NCBI RefSeq assembly: GCF_001039475.1
Contig: NZ_LELK01000001.1
Span: 1,213,735 to 1,277,734, forward strand
Source of the DNA: Guptibacillus hwajinpoensis
GTDB lineage: Bacteria; Bacillota; Bacilli; Bacillales; Guptibacillaceae
Length of the DNA: 64,000 bases
Reading direction: 5' to 3'
Shown: positions 24,803-33,202 of the stretch, piece by piece
Layout of the letters: every line of letters starts with the position of its first letter
How positions within the stretch are numbered: the stretch's first letter is position 1
The notes under the pieces: model-generated
Databases searched by the model: none
What the model saw: only the letters and a program-made list of their open reading frames with translations
Told to the model about the DNA's origin: nothing
Made by a program: the position numbers and the translations under genes

Positions 24803-25705
24803 TCAGTCATTTTTCCTTGATTGCCTATAATACTGTAAAATATCGACTAAGGAAGAGCGGAATGATTTCACAGGCTTCCACCCTAATTCATATATGTTTT
24901 CATTATTAACGCTAGGTAGTTCCTCTGAAGAATTTGACCTTAATTCTTCTATTAGAATTGGTAGCTCTGTTAACCGTTGATAATGATCGACTACTTCTCC
25001 AAGAGATCTCATTTGTCCAGATCCAATTTCATACAACTTTCCTTTCTTTCCATGCTGAAAAATCAAATCATACGCCCTTACCACGTCTCTTACATCAAGA
25101 AAATCGCGTTTTGCCGATAAATCGTTAATGTGAAGAGAAGGAGTTCCCTTCACCTGTTCTTGACTAGCGATTTCCTCTGCAATAAGAGAACAAATGCCTT
25201 TTGAAGGTCCAGGACCAATCAAATTAGTCGGTTTTGTCATTACAATATCCATATCAAAAAGATGCTCCCAATGTTCTGCTAATTGAACTTGCATCGTTTT
25301 GCTAACACTATAGGGGTGTAGGGGTTTGTCACCCTGATTATATTGGAGAGCAGACCCTACAATAATGATTCTAGATTGATTGTTTAGTCTTCTAACTGTT
25401 TCTAATAGGTAAAGGGTTGAGAGGACATTTCCTTCAATTGATGCAAGAGGAGAGTCCCAGGAATTGTGAACTGAATTAACACCCGCTAGGTGAAGAATAT
25501 AATCAGGTTTTATATTATGGATTATAGACTCTACAGCTTCTCTTTTCGTTAAGTCACAAGCGATGACCTTGACGCCCTGGATGCCGACACCCTTATTCCG
25601 GACAACTGCTGTAACTTCCCACCCTAACTTCTGAAAATGCTGACAAGCACATCTACCAGTGAAACCACTACCTCCAGTTATTAAAAGAGAGGCTGATTGC
25701 CTCAT
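24803..25705 (-). CDS. NAD-dependent sugar epimerase/dehydratase (extended SDR)
   Basis: A 300-residue extended SDR acting on a nucleotide sugar. The NAD(P) loop is TGGSGFTGRCACQHF near the N-terminus, the active-site pair is YSVSKTMQ, and KRDFLDVRDVVRAYDLIFQ is the substrate-domain signature of the GDP-6-deoxymannose reductase and epimerase group. The exact sugar is unknown. The start overlaps the stop of the upstream reductase by four bases (ATGA), showing tight coupling in the wecB-dehydratase-reductase operon. A possible longer N-terminus (MDGCS) is rejected because of the ATGA overlap. Confidence 0.85.
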   Translation of the reverse strand: MRQSASLLITGGSGFTGRCACQHFQKLGWEVTAVVRNKGVGIQGVKVIACDLTKREAVESIIHNIKPDYILHLAGVNSVHNSWDSPLASIEGNVLSTLYLLETVRRLNNQSRIIIVGSALQYNQGDKPLHPYSVSKTMQVQLAEHWEHLFDMDIVMTKPTNLIGPGPSKGICSLIAEEIASQEQVKGTPSLHINDLSAKRDFLDVRDVVRAYDLIFQHGKKGKLYEIGSGQMRSLGEVVDHYQRLTELPILIEELRSNSSEELPSVNNENIYELGWKPVKSFRSSLVDILQYYRQSRKND

Positions 25706-26529
25706 GGAACATCCATCCATTCCTTTAACTCTAGTAACATCTCTTTATATGAGGGAACCGCATAGCGATAATCAGTTCTCGTATTTCTAATTGTCCGATC
25801 TAAAACAATTTCCTCATCGGGATGAATACTAACATCCTCTTTCTTAAATACATCTTGCATCATTCTTAATAAATCATATTTGGAGATTTTCTCTTCACCG
25901 CCAAGATGATACAACCCAGATACATTGTTCTGTAATAGGGTTTCAATAGCTTTTGCGAGTTCAAGCGTAGTGACTCCGTTCCACATCATATTTTTATAAC
26001 CTTTAATCGCACCGGATTGGTTCATGAACCATAACAACAATCCAATTCCATTTTTCTTAAGCTCAGGACCAATAATCGATGTCCTGATTGTAAGATGGTG
26101 ATGGCTTATCACTTCTCCTAGGGCTTTCGTTTTTGCATAGACCGACGTACCATCCTTATAGTCATTCTCGGTGTAATCGCCCTTTTCACCTGAAAACACA
26201 CAGTCTGTACTAATGTGAACGAGTTTACCTCCATAGCTCTCAACTAATGGTGTGAGTTGATGCGGCAAAAGACTATTCACATGAAATGCAGCTGTTTTAT
26301 TATTGTTTGCATTGTCATTCAAAAGGCCAATAGCATTTACCACAACGTCTGGTTTAATCTTCTCGATTACTTCCTCTAATGAACTTTGCATGAGTACATT
26401 TAGATAGATGCCGCGTTTTTCCTTCTGATCACGTGTTGTGTAATAAACATCCCACTCAGGTTTCTGATCAAAATACTTTACGATCATGTGTCCTGCCATT
26501 CCATTTCCGCCGAGAACAAGCAGCTTCAT
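25702..26529 (-). CDS. RmlD/FnlB-like nucleotide-sugar reductase
   Basis: A 275-residue SDR reductase of the RmlD type. It opens MKLLVLGGNGMAGHMIVKYF; HISTDCVFSGEKGDYTENDY is the RmlD-family signature, and YAKTKALGE holds the catalytic Tyr and Lys. It lacks the C-terminal cupin found in CapF, so it matches the shorter FnlB-like reductases that act on UDP-2-acetamido-2,6-dideoxy-hexos-4-ulose. Together with the dehydratase and 2-epimerase upstream it suggests a UDP-L-FucNAc route (CapE/F/G or FnlA/B/C like). It shares one base with the upstream stop (TAATG). The pathway is inferred from the trio. Confidence 0.82.
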   Translation of the reverse strand: MKLLVLGGNGMAGHMIVKYFDQKPEWDVYYTTRDQKEKRGIYLNVLMQSSLEEVIEKIKPDVVVNAIGLLNDNANNNKTAAFHVNSLLPHQLTPLVESYGGKLVHISTDCVFSGEKGDYTENDYKDGTSVYAKTKALGEVISHHHLTIRTSIIGPELKKNGIGLLLWFMNQSGAIKGYKNMMWNGVTTLELAKAIETLLQNNVSGLYHLGGEEKISKYDLLRMMQDVFKKEDVSIHPDEEIVLDRTIRNTRTDYRYAVPSYKEMLLELKEWMDVP

Positions 26530-27515
26530 TAGATAAACCCACCTTTATGAAGCAGCTTCTTCAATTCTTCACGTGACATTAAATTTTCACTAGAAATATA
26601 GTTTTCTAATTCAACTGGTTTGAACTTTGAATAATAATCTTGCAGACCATCCACAGTAATCGAAGGTAGTATCACAAAATATTCTCGGTCATAATACACC
26701 GTACTCTGGCTTTCATATTCAGAAAAAAGGAGTTCATGTAGTTTCTCACCTGGACGAATTCCTAGCACTTCCATATCAACATTTTCTTTACCAGACGCTT
26801 CAATTAATACTGCTGCAAGGTCAACGATTTTACAGGTAGGCATTTTCATTACAAATATCTCTCCACCCCTGCTTTCATATGTCGCCTTAAATAAAAGTTT
26901 AATTGCCTCTTCAATCGTTAAGAAAAAGCGCGTCATCCTCATATCTGTAATACCAACTCTGCCTCTTTCTTCGATCTGATCTTTAAAGACGTGAATCACA
27001 CTACCATTCGTCCCTAATACATTTCCGCCCCGCACGCATACAAATTTCGTTTCGGATTTCAAAACATTCGCATGCGTAATGAGCCTTTCTCCCATTGCCT
27101 TTGTAAATCCATAAAAGTTCGATGGGTTTGCTGCTTTATCGGTAGAGATGTAGACGACTTTTTCAACTTTATTCATTATGGAAGCATCAATAACGTTTTG
27201 CGTTCCGATTACATTCGTTTTCATTGCTTCTAATGGTTGATCTTCACACACCGGAACATGCTTTAATGCAGCAAGATGGAAAACATAATCAACATCTTTC
27301 GTTGCTTCAATTAACCCTTCTTTTTCCTTAATGTCACCGATGATGAATTTCAAATTCTTTTTTTGATGAAATGCTCTCTTCATAGCTACCTGACTTGATT
27401 CATTTCTCGAAAACACTCTTATCTCTTCAGGGTTCTTTTCAAGAAGCTGTTTGACAAGTTCATAGCCCCATGAACCTGTACCTCCTGTAACCAATATGGT
27501 TTTATTATGGAACAA
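26529..27515 (-). CDS. CapE/FnlA-like UDP-GlcNAc 4,6-dehydratase
   Basis: A 328-residue extended SDR of the polysaccharide-biosynthesis (CapD/CapE/FnlA) group. The cofactor loop is ILVTGGTGSWGYELVKQL; the active site is in ISTDKAANPSNFYGFTKAMG with Tyr and Lys; GITDMRMTRFFLTIEEAI and GIRPGEKLHELLFSE are group hallmarks. It removes water from UDP-GlcNAc at C4/C6, in some members with C5 inversion. It is a soluble type, without the membrane helices of the long CapD/PglF forms. The start is TTG at 27515 with AGGAGG eight bases upstream; this ribosome site lies inside the last codons of the 2-epimerase gene. Confidence 0.87.
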   Translation of the reverse strand: MFHNKTILVTGGTGSWGYELVKQLLEKNPEEIRVFSRNESSQVAMKRAFHQKKNLKFIIGDIKEKEGLIEATKDVDYVFHLAALKHVPVCEDQPLEAMKTNVIGTQNVIDASIMNKVEKVVYISTDKAANPSNFYGFTKAMGERLITHANVLKSETKFVCVRGGNVLGTNGSVIHVFKDQIEERGRVGITDMRMTRFFLTIEEAIKLLFKATYESRGGEIFVMKMPTCKIVDLAAVLIEASGKENVDMEVLGIRPGEKLHELLFSEYESQSTVYYDREYFVILPSITVDGLQDYYSKFKPVELENYISSENLMSREELKKLLHKGGFI

Positions 27516-28596
27516 TAGTTAACCCTCCTAATATAAATTTCACAACTTTATCTGATACATCCTCATCGGTATAGCCTTCTGGAAAGCGCCAATCTGTGGA
27601 TTGCTTGATCATGACATTAACGGATCGAACGATATTAGTAGCATTCAGACCAGATACGATATTGCTCCCACATGCGATGGTTTCAGGTCTTTCAGTGGTT
27701 TTGCGTATCGTTACGGTTGGTACTCTGAACAAACAGCATTCTTCCTGGACAGTACCACTATCTGTTATGACACAAGCCGCGTTTTGTTCAAGATGAACAA
27801 AATCAAAAAAGCCAAACGGTTCATGGAACTCTACTAGTGGTTCCATATGAAGTGTGCGATCTATTAGCCTTGAGCTTGTTCTTGGGTGAATGCTGCAAAT
27901 GATTCTCTTTGCATGCGTTTTAGCTAATAAATTTAGCCCTTTTAGAATCTCAGATAGATGGTTTGAATTATCGACATTCTCAGCTCTATGAGCCGTTACC
28001 AAGAAGTAATCTTGCTTCGATAAGTTGAGTTTAGTTAAGATCGTCCTTTCAGAAATCTTCTGTTGATAATGATGAAGTACTTCATAAATTGGATTTCCTG
28101 AAACATAGACTCGATTTGTTGCTACTCCTTCTCTTAAGAGGTTCTCCTTACTCTGTGGTGTATATGGAAGATTGAACGTTGAAATGGCGTCGATCACTCT
28201 CCTGTTTTTCTCTTCCGGGACTGTCCAGTCATAGCATCGATTCCCTGCCTCCATGTGAACGACTGGAATACCCATTCGCTCAGCTAGAATGGCGCTTAGG
28301 GCGCTGTTCGTATCACCAAGCACAAGCACTTTATCGGGTTTTTCTTTAAGAAAGATCTGCTCTAACTCTGAATACATCGTAGCTAGTTGTTCACCGAGCG
28401 TTTGCTTCTTCTTATGAAGCATATAATCTGGTGTACGAATTCCAAGCTCTTCGAAGAAAACATCGCTAAGCGTGTTCGTGAAATTTTGACCGGTATGAAT
28501 AAGAATATGACGATCCGCAAGGTGATCGAGCTTCTTGATAATTAAACTTAAACGGATGATTTCCGGTCTTGTTCCAAGTACTGTTACGATTTTCAT
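27505..28596 (-). CDS. Non-hydrolysing UDP-GlcNAc 2-epimerase family enzyme (WecB/FnlC-like)
   Basis: A 363-residue GT-B-like epimerase. Visible family blocks are VLGTRPEIIRLSLIIKKL at the start, VLVLGDTNSALSAILAERMG, HMEAGNRCYDWTVPEEKNRR, LVTAHRAENVDNSNHL and the UDP-binding VITDSGTVQEECCLF. It interconverts UDP-GlcNAc-type sugars at C2; with the 4,6-dehydratase and reductase that follow it fits the FnlC/CapG step of UDP-L-FucNAc synthesis. It is the first gene of the operon. Start ATG has AAAGGGGAGG upstream. A perfect sigma-K -10 lies 36 bases before it. Its 3' end overlaps the next gene by 11 bases. Confidence 0.87.
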   Translation of the reverse strand: MKIVTVLGTRPEIIRLSLIIKKLDHLADRHILIHTGQNFTNTLSDVFFEELGIRTPDYMLHKKKQTLGEQLATMYSELEQIFLKEKPDKVLVLGDTNSALSAILAERMGIPVVHMEAGNRCYDWTVPEEKNRRVIDAISTFNLPYTPQSKENLLREGVATNRVYVSGNPIYEVLHHYQQKISERTILTKLNLSKQDYFLVTAHRAENVDNSNHLSEILKGLNLLAKTHAKRIICSIHPRTSSRLIDRTLHMEPLVEFHEPFGFFDFVHLEQNAACVITDSGTVQEECCLFRVPTVTIRKTTERPETIACGSNIVSGLNATNIVRSVNVMIKQSTDWRFPEGYTDEDVSDKVVKFILGGLTIVP

Positions 28597-28631
28597 AGTC
28601 CTCCCCTTTCTGTTTACGATTCAAAACGACA

Positions 28632-28640
28632 TATTGTATG
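28632..28640 (-). promoter_or_regulatory. Candidate sigma-K -10 element before the nucleotide-sugar operon
   Basis: Minus strand CATACAATA, a full match, 36 bases before the 2-epimerase gene. An overlapping second full match, CATACCATA, lies five bases further upstream. Confidence 0.5.
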
Positions 28641-28817
28641 GTATGTCATAGATTGGAAGGAGGACATGGACAACTCACTAGATATGTAAGAAAGTGTTAA
28701 TCACCCTAATTTGGTTAGAGTTCATTTGAATGGCATTTCTTCAATAACCTTGTAATCTGTACTAGAAAAGGAAGTAGGTTGTTTTTAAAGATTTTTCCTT
28801 AGTGCATAGATAAAATA

Positions 28818-28849
28818 AAACACCAGTACCTTTGTAAGCACTGGTGTTT
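28818..28849 (-). terminator. Terminator of the CgeB-like gene unit
   Basis: Stem AAACACCAGT/ACTGGTGTTT; on the minus strand it is followed by TATTTTAT. Repeat element D separates it from the stop codon of the gene it serves. Confidence 0.75.
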
Positions 28850-28858
28850 CTTACTTCT

Positions 28859-29011
28859 TGGCTCTTTTAGTAGACATTGTTGCTATAGCAGGTTAATTTC
28901 CGCTCCTACCCGCTTTCCGCGGGACGGGCAGTGAGCATCCTTCCGCTCCAATTAGCGAAGTGTAGTTTTTTATAAAATTATTTCAAAATCAATGAAAAGG
29001 GCAAAGGGCCT
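28859..29011. repeat. Repeat element D (153 bp, core partly deleted) with 6-bp target duplication
   Basis: It starts TGGCTCTTTTAGTAGACATT and ends GGGCCT. The direct repeat ACTTCT flanks it exactly (28853-28858 and 29012-29017). The core has the same GAGC-to-GAGC deletion as element C. Its right end overlaps the stop codon of the CgeB-like gene: the T comes from the target duplication and the AG from the element. Confidence 0.9.
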
Positions 29012-29942
29012 ACTTCTTTCCCTTTTTAACATGATCCTTAATATGTTGGATTAGTTCTTTTGTTCTTGTCACTGTAGAGTGTTTGCTGTGCACCATTTCA
29101 TATCCTTTTCTAGCGATGGAAACTCTCGTCTTTTCATCGTGTAAGTATTCGTTTGCTTTTGCGATAAAATTTGATTCATCGATTGCCACGAAGGTTTCTC
29201 CGTCAATAAATCCGAGGTCAGTTAGTTCGTTTGATGCTGGAGCAAGGAGTAATGTGTTGCAGGCTAACGTTTCAAAGTACTTTAACAAAGGAAAGTGATG
29301 AATGGAATCACAAGTAAGACACATTTTTGCTCGGTTCAGTTCTTTCGCATACCTTTCACCAACAAGCTCATTGTGACTCACGTTTCGGTATCCTGGATGA
29401 GTATGATACGTAAATCCTTTCATCCCTTTCATCTGACGTAATATCTCAGTTCGTAATGGATAAAGATCAGGAATGATTTTCCCCGTCATTAACCAATTTA
29501 TGTTTCTCGAACTACGATAATCTTTAAATACGTCTGTCTGAACATGATGAGGAAACCAGACCATTCGATCAGTGAATTCTGGATACCACTTGAGAAAAGC
29601 ATCCCGATAATGCGTAAAAATAAGAGAGACATTCCCCTTTTCGATCATTCGCTTTCTGCTTGATTTCTTATAATGCAGATCATGCATCATCACACCGATT
29701 GGAATGTTGGTTGTATCGAGCCCTCTTATAAAGGGACAGTAAGTAGGATGATAATCATTTAATAGGATGAAGTCTGGCTGAGTTGGTAGGTTTGTAAGAA
29801 TGTGCTGAATGTTACTATGCTCACGCCAGACGAATAGATTTGTATGTTTACGAAGCTCTAATTCTAGATTGTGACTGCTTTTTTCTAGAAAATTGCTTAA
29901 ATTCTTGGTTATGAATAAAAGTGTAAGCTTATTTTCCTTCAC
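29010..29942 (-). CDS. CgeB-like glycosyltransferase (spore maturation)
   Basis: A 310-residue GT-B-type protein resembling spore maturation protein CgeB. Visible are IGVMMHDLHYKKSSRKR, LIFTHYRDAFLKWYPEFTDR, FPHHVQTDVFKDYRSSRNIN, LMTGKIIPDLYPLRTEIL and a donor-side LKYFETLACNTLLLAPASNE. In B. subtilis cgeB helps build the outermost spore surface under sigma-K and GerE. The start is taken at GTG 29942, nine bases after GAGGAC; the frame is open further upstream but runs through a hairpin terminator at 29975-30006. It forms a unit with the 74-residue gene upstream. Its stop codon TAG is completed by repeat element D. Confidence 0.75.
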   Translation of the reverse strand: MKENKLTLLFITKNLSNFLEKSSHNLELELRKHTNLFVWREHSNIQHILTNLPTQPDFILLNDYHPTYCPFIRGLDTTNIPIGVMMHDLHYKKSSRKRMIEKGNVSLIFTHYRDAFLKWYPEFTDRMVWFPHHVQTDVFKDYRSSRNINWLMTGKIIPDLYPLRTEILRQMKGMKGFTYHTHPGYRNVSHNELVGERYAKELNRAKMCLTCDSIHHFPLLKYFETLACNTLLLAPASNELTDLGFIDGETFVAIDESNFIAKANEYLHDEKTRVSIARKGYEMVHSKHSTVTRTKELIQHIKDHVKKGKK

Positions 29943-29974
29943 ATTATCCACGTCCTCAAAAAAGAGTTTACGAT

Positions 29975-30006
29975 AAAAAATTGAAGGTTCCACCAAGGGA
30001 ACCCTC
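29975..30006 (-). terminator. Intra-operon terminator or attenuator before the CgeB-like gene
   Basis: On the minus strand a 9-bp stem (GAGGGTTCC/GGAACCTTC, one G-T pair) is followed by AATTTTTTA. It lies just past the stop of the 74-residue gene and 33 bases before the chosen start of the CgeB-like gene, so it would lower, not abolish, read-through. Confidence 0.7.
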
Positions 30007-30017
30007 TATACTAAATT

Positions 30018-30242
30018 TTAGTATTCAATTGCATTAATTTTACTTATTGGTACCATACAAGTTAGATTTCCAGCGGAGCTTCCCACTTGATTAAATACAA
30101 CAAAATCTGCTCCGACTTGTCCTACTGTTACACCTATTAGATCAGGTTCTCCTTCTCCATTTTGTGTGTTTAGGATATAAACCGAAGAAAGAACGGTTTT
30201 AGAGTGCATCATACCTACTAATGCAGCACGCATTTTAAGCAT
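30018..30242 (-). CDS. Small putative spore-surface protein (CgeA position)
   Basis: A 74-residue protein starting MLKMRAALVGMMHSKTVLSS. The second half has the pattern LIGVTVGQVGADFVVFNQVG then CMVPISKINAIEY, that is, a G-x-V...G-x-D-x-V...V/I-P-I-x-x-I repeat-strand pattern resembling small Bacillus proteins with DUF2642-like domains; this is a weak recognition. It is directly upstream of the CgeB-like gene, the place cgeA has in B. subtilis, but the sequence is not clearly CgeA. The ribosome site AAAGGAG precedes the ATG. A near-match sigma-K promoter (AC, 17 bases, CATACTATT) lies upstream. Confidence 0.6.
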   Translation of the reverse strand: MLKMRAALVGMMHSKTVLSSVYILNTQNGEGEPDLIGVTVGQVGADFVVFNQVGSSAGNLTCMVPISKINAIEY

Positions 30243-30292
30243 TTCATATCTCCTTTCTATTACAGGCTAGGTTTTTTGCAACCCGCTCTTTA

Positions 30293-30301
30293 AATAGTAT
30301 G
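30293..30301 (-). promoter_or_regulatory. Near-match sigma-K -10 element
   Basis: Minus strand CATACTATT (one mismatch), with AC 17 bases upstream, 51 bases before the 74-residue gene. Confidence 0.35.
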
Positions 30302-30506
30302 TAGTTGCATATCCACTGGTTTGGACAATTACCATAATTTGAATTTTTTATATAAAAATAGTCTTTTATAACACATTTGGGTTAATTAACCATTTTAGGA
30401 AAGATGGTGTAATGACTCATACACCTTACACCAATTTACAATACATTATAGTAAACCTGAAAAAAATGATCAGGTGGACTTTATGTAGAAGGAGGAAATA
30501 GAAATT

Positions 30507-30854
30507 ATGGGAAGTTTATTTCATGATTCAGACTGTTCACCAAAAAGACCAAAACACCATTCGAAATGTGAGGGGTGCGTCTGTCAAATTTTAGACAAAG
30601 CTGCAAACGGTTGGGACTGTAATATGATGAATGGGAATCAAACATTTTATCTTCAAATGAAAGGTACAACAGATTTCATTGACCTTTTCAATAGCTCAAG
30701 AACGCCTACAGAATTTACTTTAATGAATTTTTGCCCTAAAACATGCTGTGCTAAATTTACCTACAATGATTATACTAACCCTTCGTCAACAAGAACTGGA
30801 ATCATCACTTACGATTGTCGCTGTTTATGTGCCATTTCTCCAGTGCCACAATAG
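30507..30854 (+). CDS. CotY/CotZ/ExsY-like spore crust protein
   Basis: A 115-residue Cys-rich protein with the layout of the CotY/CotZ/ExsY family: a His/Cys N-terminal part (HHSKCEGCVCQILDKAANG), a middle strand region with FYLQMKGTTDFIDLF, FCPKTCCAKFTYNDY, and the C-terminal Cys cluster ITYDCRCLCAISPVPQ, comparable to the DLSCFCAIQCL end of ExsY. Ten or so Cys residues suit disulfide-linked two-dimensional lattices in the crust or exosporium base layer. It is shorter than ExsY (about 150), so it may be a diverged member. The ribosome site AAGGAGG precedes the ATG. It sits between the CgeB-like unit and ytdA, both spore-crust genes. Confidence 0.75.
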   Translation: MGSLFHDSDCSPKRPKHHSKCEGCVCQILDKAANGWDCNMMNGNQTFYLQMKGTTDFIDLFNSSRTPTEFTLMNFCPKTCCAKFTYNDYTNPSSTRTGIITYDCRCLCAISPVPQ

Positions 30855-30872
30855 TACGACAATGAACAGTTT

Positions 30873-30899
30873 AAAGGTTGCCTAACGCAACCTTTTTTT
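30873..30899 (+). terminator. Terminator of the CotY/Z-like gene
   Basis: Stem AAAGGTTGC/GCAACCTTT with a 5-base loop followed by TTTT; it may also act on ytdA from the other side. Confidence 0.85.
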
Positions 30900-30900
30900 A

Positions 30901-31704
30901 TTACCTTTCTTTCAACAACCCACACAAGCGTAAATACTCTTCTTCCTTTCCTACATCAAACCTAGCAGCGGAACTCTCTACTGCAAAATAGTTTTCTTCA
31001 GACAGCAATGCTTTAATAGCATCAGTTAGCTGAAGTTCTCCTCCTGAACCAGGTGTAAGTTGGTTTAATGCTTCATAGATCTTACTTGTAAAAACGTATC
31101 GACCGGTGACAGCAAGCTTTGAAGGTGGAGATGATGTTGGCTTTTCGACAATATTTTTTATTTCATACAACCCTTTCGACCGTAACTGTGCATCAATGAC
31201 TCCATAATCTTTCAATAGCTTTGACTCTACTTCTTTGACAGCTAGTACATTCGTTTTATGACTGTTATAAACATCGATTAATTCCTGCAGTGCCGGTTTT
31301 TGATGAGGAATGAACAGATCATCAGGTAGCATGACTGCAAATGGTTCCTTTCCTGTGAAAGGCTTAGCAAGTGAGATGGCGTCTCCAAGTCCTTTCGCAT
31401 GTGACTGACGAACATACTGGATATGCACATTAGGAAGCTTTGTTTTCTCAAGCAAATGCGTTTTGTTTGCGCGCTCCAAAAACGCCTCTAATTCAAGGGA
31501 ATGATCGAAATAATCCATTATTAAGTTTTTTGTTCTTGAGATGATAATGAGAATCTCCTCGATCCCAGATTCGACTGCTTCTTCTACTACATAATGGATA
31601 GCTGGACGACCTCCGATTGGAAACATTTCTTTAGGAATTACTTTTGTAATAGGTAAGCTCCGCGTTCCATAACCAGCTGCTGGAATTACTGCTTTTTTGA
31701 TCAT
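30901..31704 (-). CDS. ytdA: YtdA-like UTP-glucose-1-phosphate uridylyltransferase
   Basis: A 267-residue GalU/GtaB-type nucleotidyltransferase that makes UDP-glucose from UTP and glucose-1-phosphate. The signature AAGYGTRSLPITKVIPKEMF is at the N-terminus; FAVMLPDDLFIP holds the metal-binding Asp, and NIVEKPTSSPPSKLAVTGRY is the typical middle block. Several GtaB paralogs exist in Bacillus; the divergent neighbours ytcA, ytcB and ytcC point to YtdA, the sporulation paralog. Its UDP-glucose would feed the Ugd enzyme next door. It ends close to the CotY/Z-like gene, facing it. Confidence 0.85.
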   Translation of the reverse strand: MIKKAVIPAAGYGTRSLPITKVIPKEMFPIGGRPAIHYVVEEAVESGIEEILIIISRTKNLIMDYFDHSLELEAFLERANKTHLLEKTKLPNVHIQYVRQSHAKGLGDAISLAKPFTGKEPFAVMLPDDLFIPHQKPALQELIDVYNSHKTNVLAVKEVESKLLKDYGVIDAQLRSKGLYEIKNIVEKPTSSPPSKLAVTGRYVFTSKIYEALNQLTPGSGGELQLTDAIKALLSEENYFAVESSAARFDVGKEEEYLRLCGLLKER

Positions 31705-31921
31705 AAGTCCGCTCCTTCCAATTGGCTATTTCAATAACGTATTCACTTCGGAAAACCTCAGAAAGTTGTCTAATGAAAAACAGGCATAATCATTGGCCTT
31801 ATTATGGTATCAATGCCTATTTATCGCCCTCTTATGGCTTTTCACTACACCAACCACTCTACGCCTAATACGATATAGAGATATTGTTAACGGAGCGTCT
31901 GCAATTGGAGGGAAGACTGGA

Positions 31922-33202
31922 ATGGATATATGTATAGTTGGAGCAGGTTATGTAGGACTTACAACCGCAGCGTTGCTTGCAGAACTTGGTCACAGCATTC
32001 ACTGTATTGATAAGGATATTTCAAAAATCAAACTGTTAAATGAGGGAAAGTCTCCGATTCATGAACCTGGATTAGAAGAGTTGTTAAGGAAGAATCAACA
32101 GAATGGAAAATTAATCTTCTCTGATGATCGTGAAGCGTGTTTTCTAAACGCACCTATTCTTTTAATTGCAGTTGGTACGCCTTCGAAACCAAATGGTGAT
32201 ACGAAGCTTACGGCATTAAAAAGTGTGTTTGAGCAGATTTCAAGAAATATCAGTTCTCATAAACTGATCATCATCAAAAGCACTGTGCCCCCAAGCACAA
32301 ATGAATGGCTTCATCAGTACTTGATCAAATCAGGTGTTGATGCAACCTTATTTGACATTGTTTCAAATCCTGAATTTCTAAGAGAAGGATCAGCCGTTTA
32401 TGACTCCTTTCATCCAGATAAAATTGTCATCGGTTCAAGTTCACCTTCTGCAATCGAAACCGTCAAAAAGATATACGAGAAACTAAATGCCCCTTATATC
32501 GAAACCAGCTTAACGGGTGCAGAACTGATGAAATATGCGTCAAATGCATTCCTTGCTACAAAAATCTCATTTATTAATGAGTTTTCACGAATTTGCGATC
32601 AATATGGTGTGGATGTCAATGAAATATCAACTTCGATTGGGATGGATCCGCGCATAGGACCTCACTTCTTGCAATCTGGCCTCGGCTACGGTGGCTCTTG
32701 TTTTCCAAAGGATCTAGATGCACTCGGCTATGCTGCCAGAAAAAGACGAATTAAGACAGATATATTACGTGCTGTCAAAAAAGTAAATGAAGATCAGGTA
32801 GATTATTATATTAATAAACTTGATAAAGAAATACATGGATTAAAAGGAAAGCAGATTACCGTATGGGGACTCACGTTTAAACCTAATACGGATGATACTC
32901 GAGAATCACAGTCAGTCAAACTCTGTGAGAAGCTACTTAAAAGGGGCTGTAGTGTGGTTACGTATGATCCAAAAGTTCAAACAATTCGTATTCCGATCGA
33001 TTTTGCCCCAGATATGTACCAGGCGGCCAAATATTCGCATGCTTTAATCGTAGCAACGGACTGGCAACAATTTAAATCACCAGATTGGTTAAAAGTTAAA
33101 AGAGCAATGATAGGAAACACAATACTTGATGGCCGTAATTGTTTAGATCGCAATGAGGTTATTGCCGCTGGACTGAACTATGTTGGAGTTGGTCGACCAT
33201 GA
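31922..33202 (+). CDS. ytcA: YtcA-like UDP-glucose 6-dehydrogenase
   Basis: A 426-residue UDP-glucose dehydrogenase, oxidising UDP-glucose to UDP-glucuronate with two NAD+. The N-terminal Rossmann loop is ICIVGAGYVGLTTAALLAEL; the catalytic Cys lies in GLGYGGSCFPKDLDAL, and the C-terminal UDP-binding domain starts ITVWGLTFKPNTDDTRES. The start is the ATG at 31922, behind GGAGGG; a 43-codon upstream extension of the open frame (with a hydrophobic stretch) has no ribosome site and is not part of the family. It overlaps ytcB by four bases (ATGA). Confidence 0.9.
   Translation: MDICIVGAGYVGLTTAALLAELGHSIHCIDKDISKIKLLNEGKSPIHEPGLEELLRKNQQNGKLIFSDDREACFLNAPILLIAVGTPSKPNGDTKLTALKSVFEQISRNISSHKLIIIKSTVPPSTNEWLHQYLIKSGVDATLFDIVSNPEFLREGSAVYDSFHPDKIVIGSSSPSAIETVKKIYEKLNAPYIETSLTGAELMKYASNAFLATKISFINEFSRICDQYGVDVNEISTSIGMDPRIGPHFLQSGLGYGGSCFPKDLDALGYAARKRRIKTDILRAVKKVNEDQVDYYINKLDKEIHGLKGKQITVWGLTFKPNTDDTRESQSVKLCEKLLKRGCSVVTYDPKVQTIRIPIDFAPDMYQAAKYSHALIVATDWQQFKSPDWLKVKRAMIGNTILDGRNCLDRNEVIAAGLNYVGVGRP

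Noticed and set aside
24803-25720. Start of the epimerase at 25720
   Set aside because: The ATG at 25705 forms an ATGA overlap with the upstream stop, the usual coupling in this operon, and the added residues MDGCS have no counterpart in the family.
31793-31921. 43-codon N-terminal extension of the UDP-glucose dehydrogenase
   Set aside because: The family starts at the Rossmann strand MDICIVGAGYVG, and only the ATG at 31922 has a ribosome site. The hydrophobic extension is non-coding leader.
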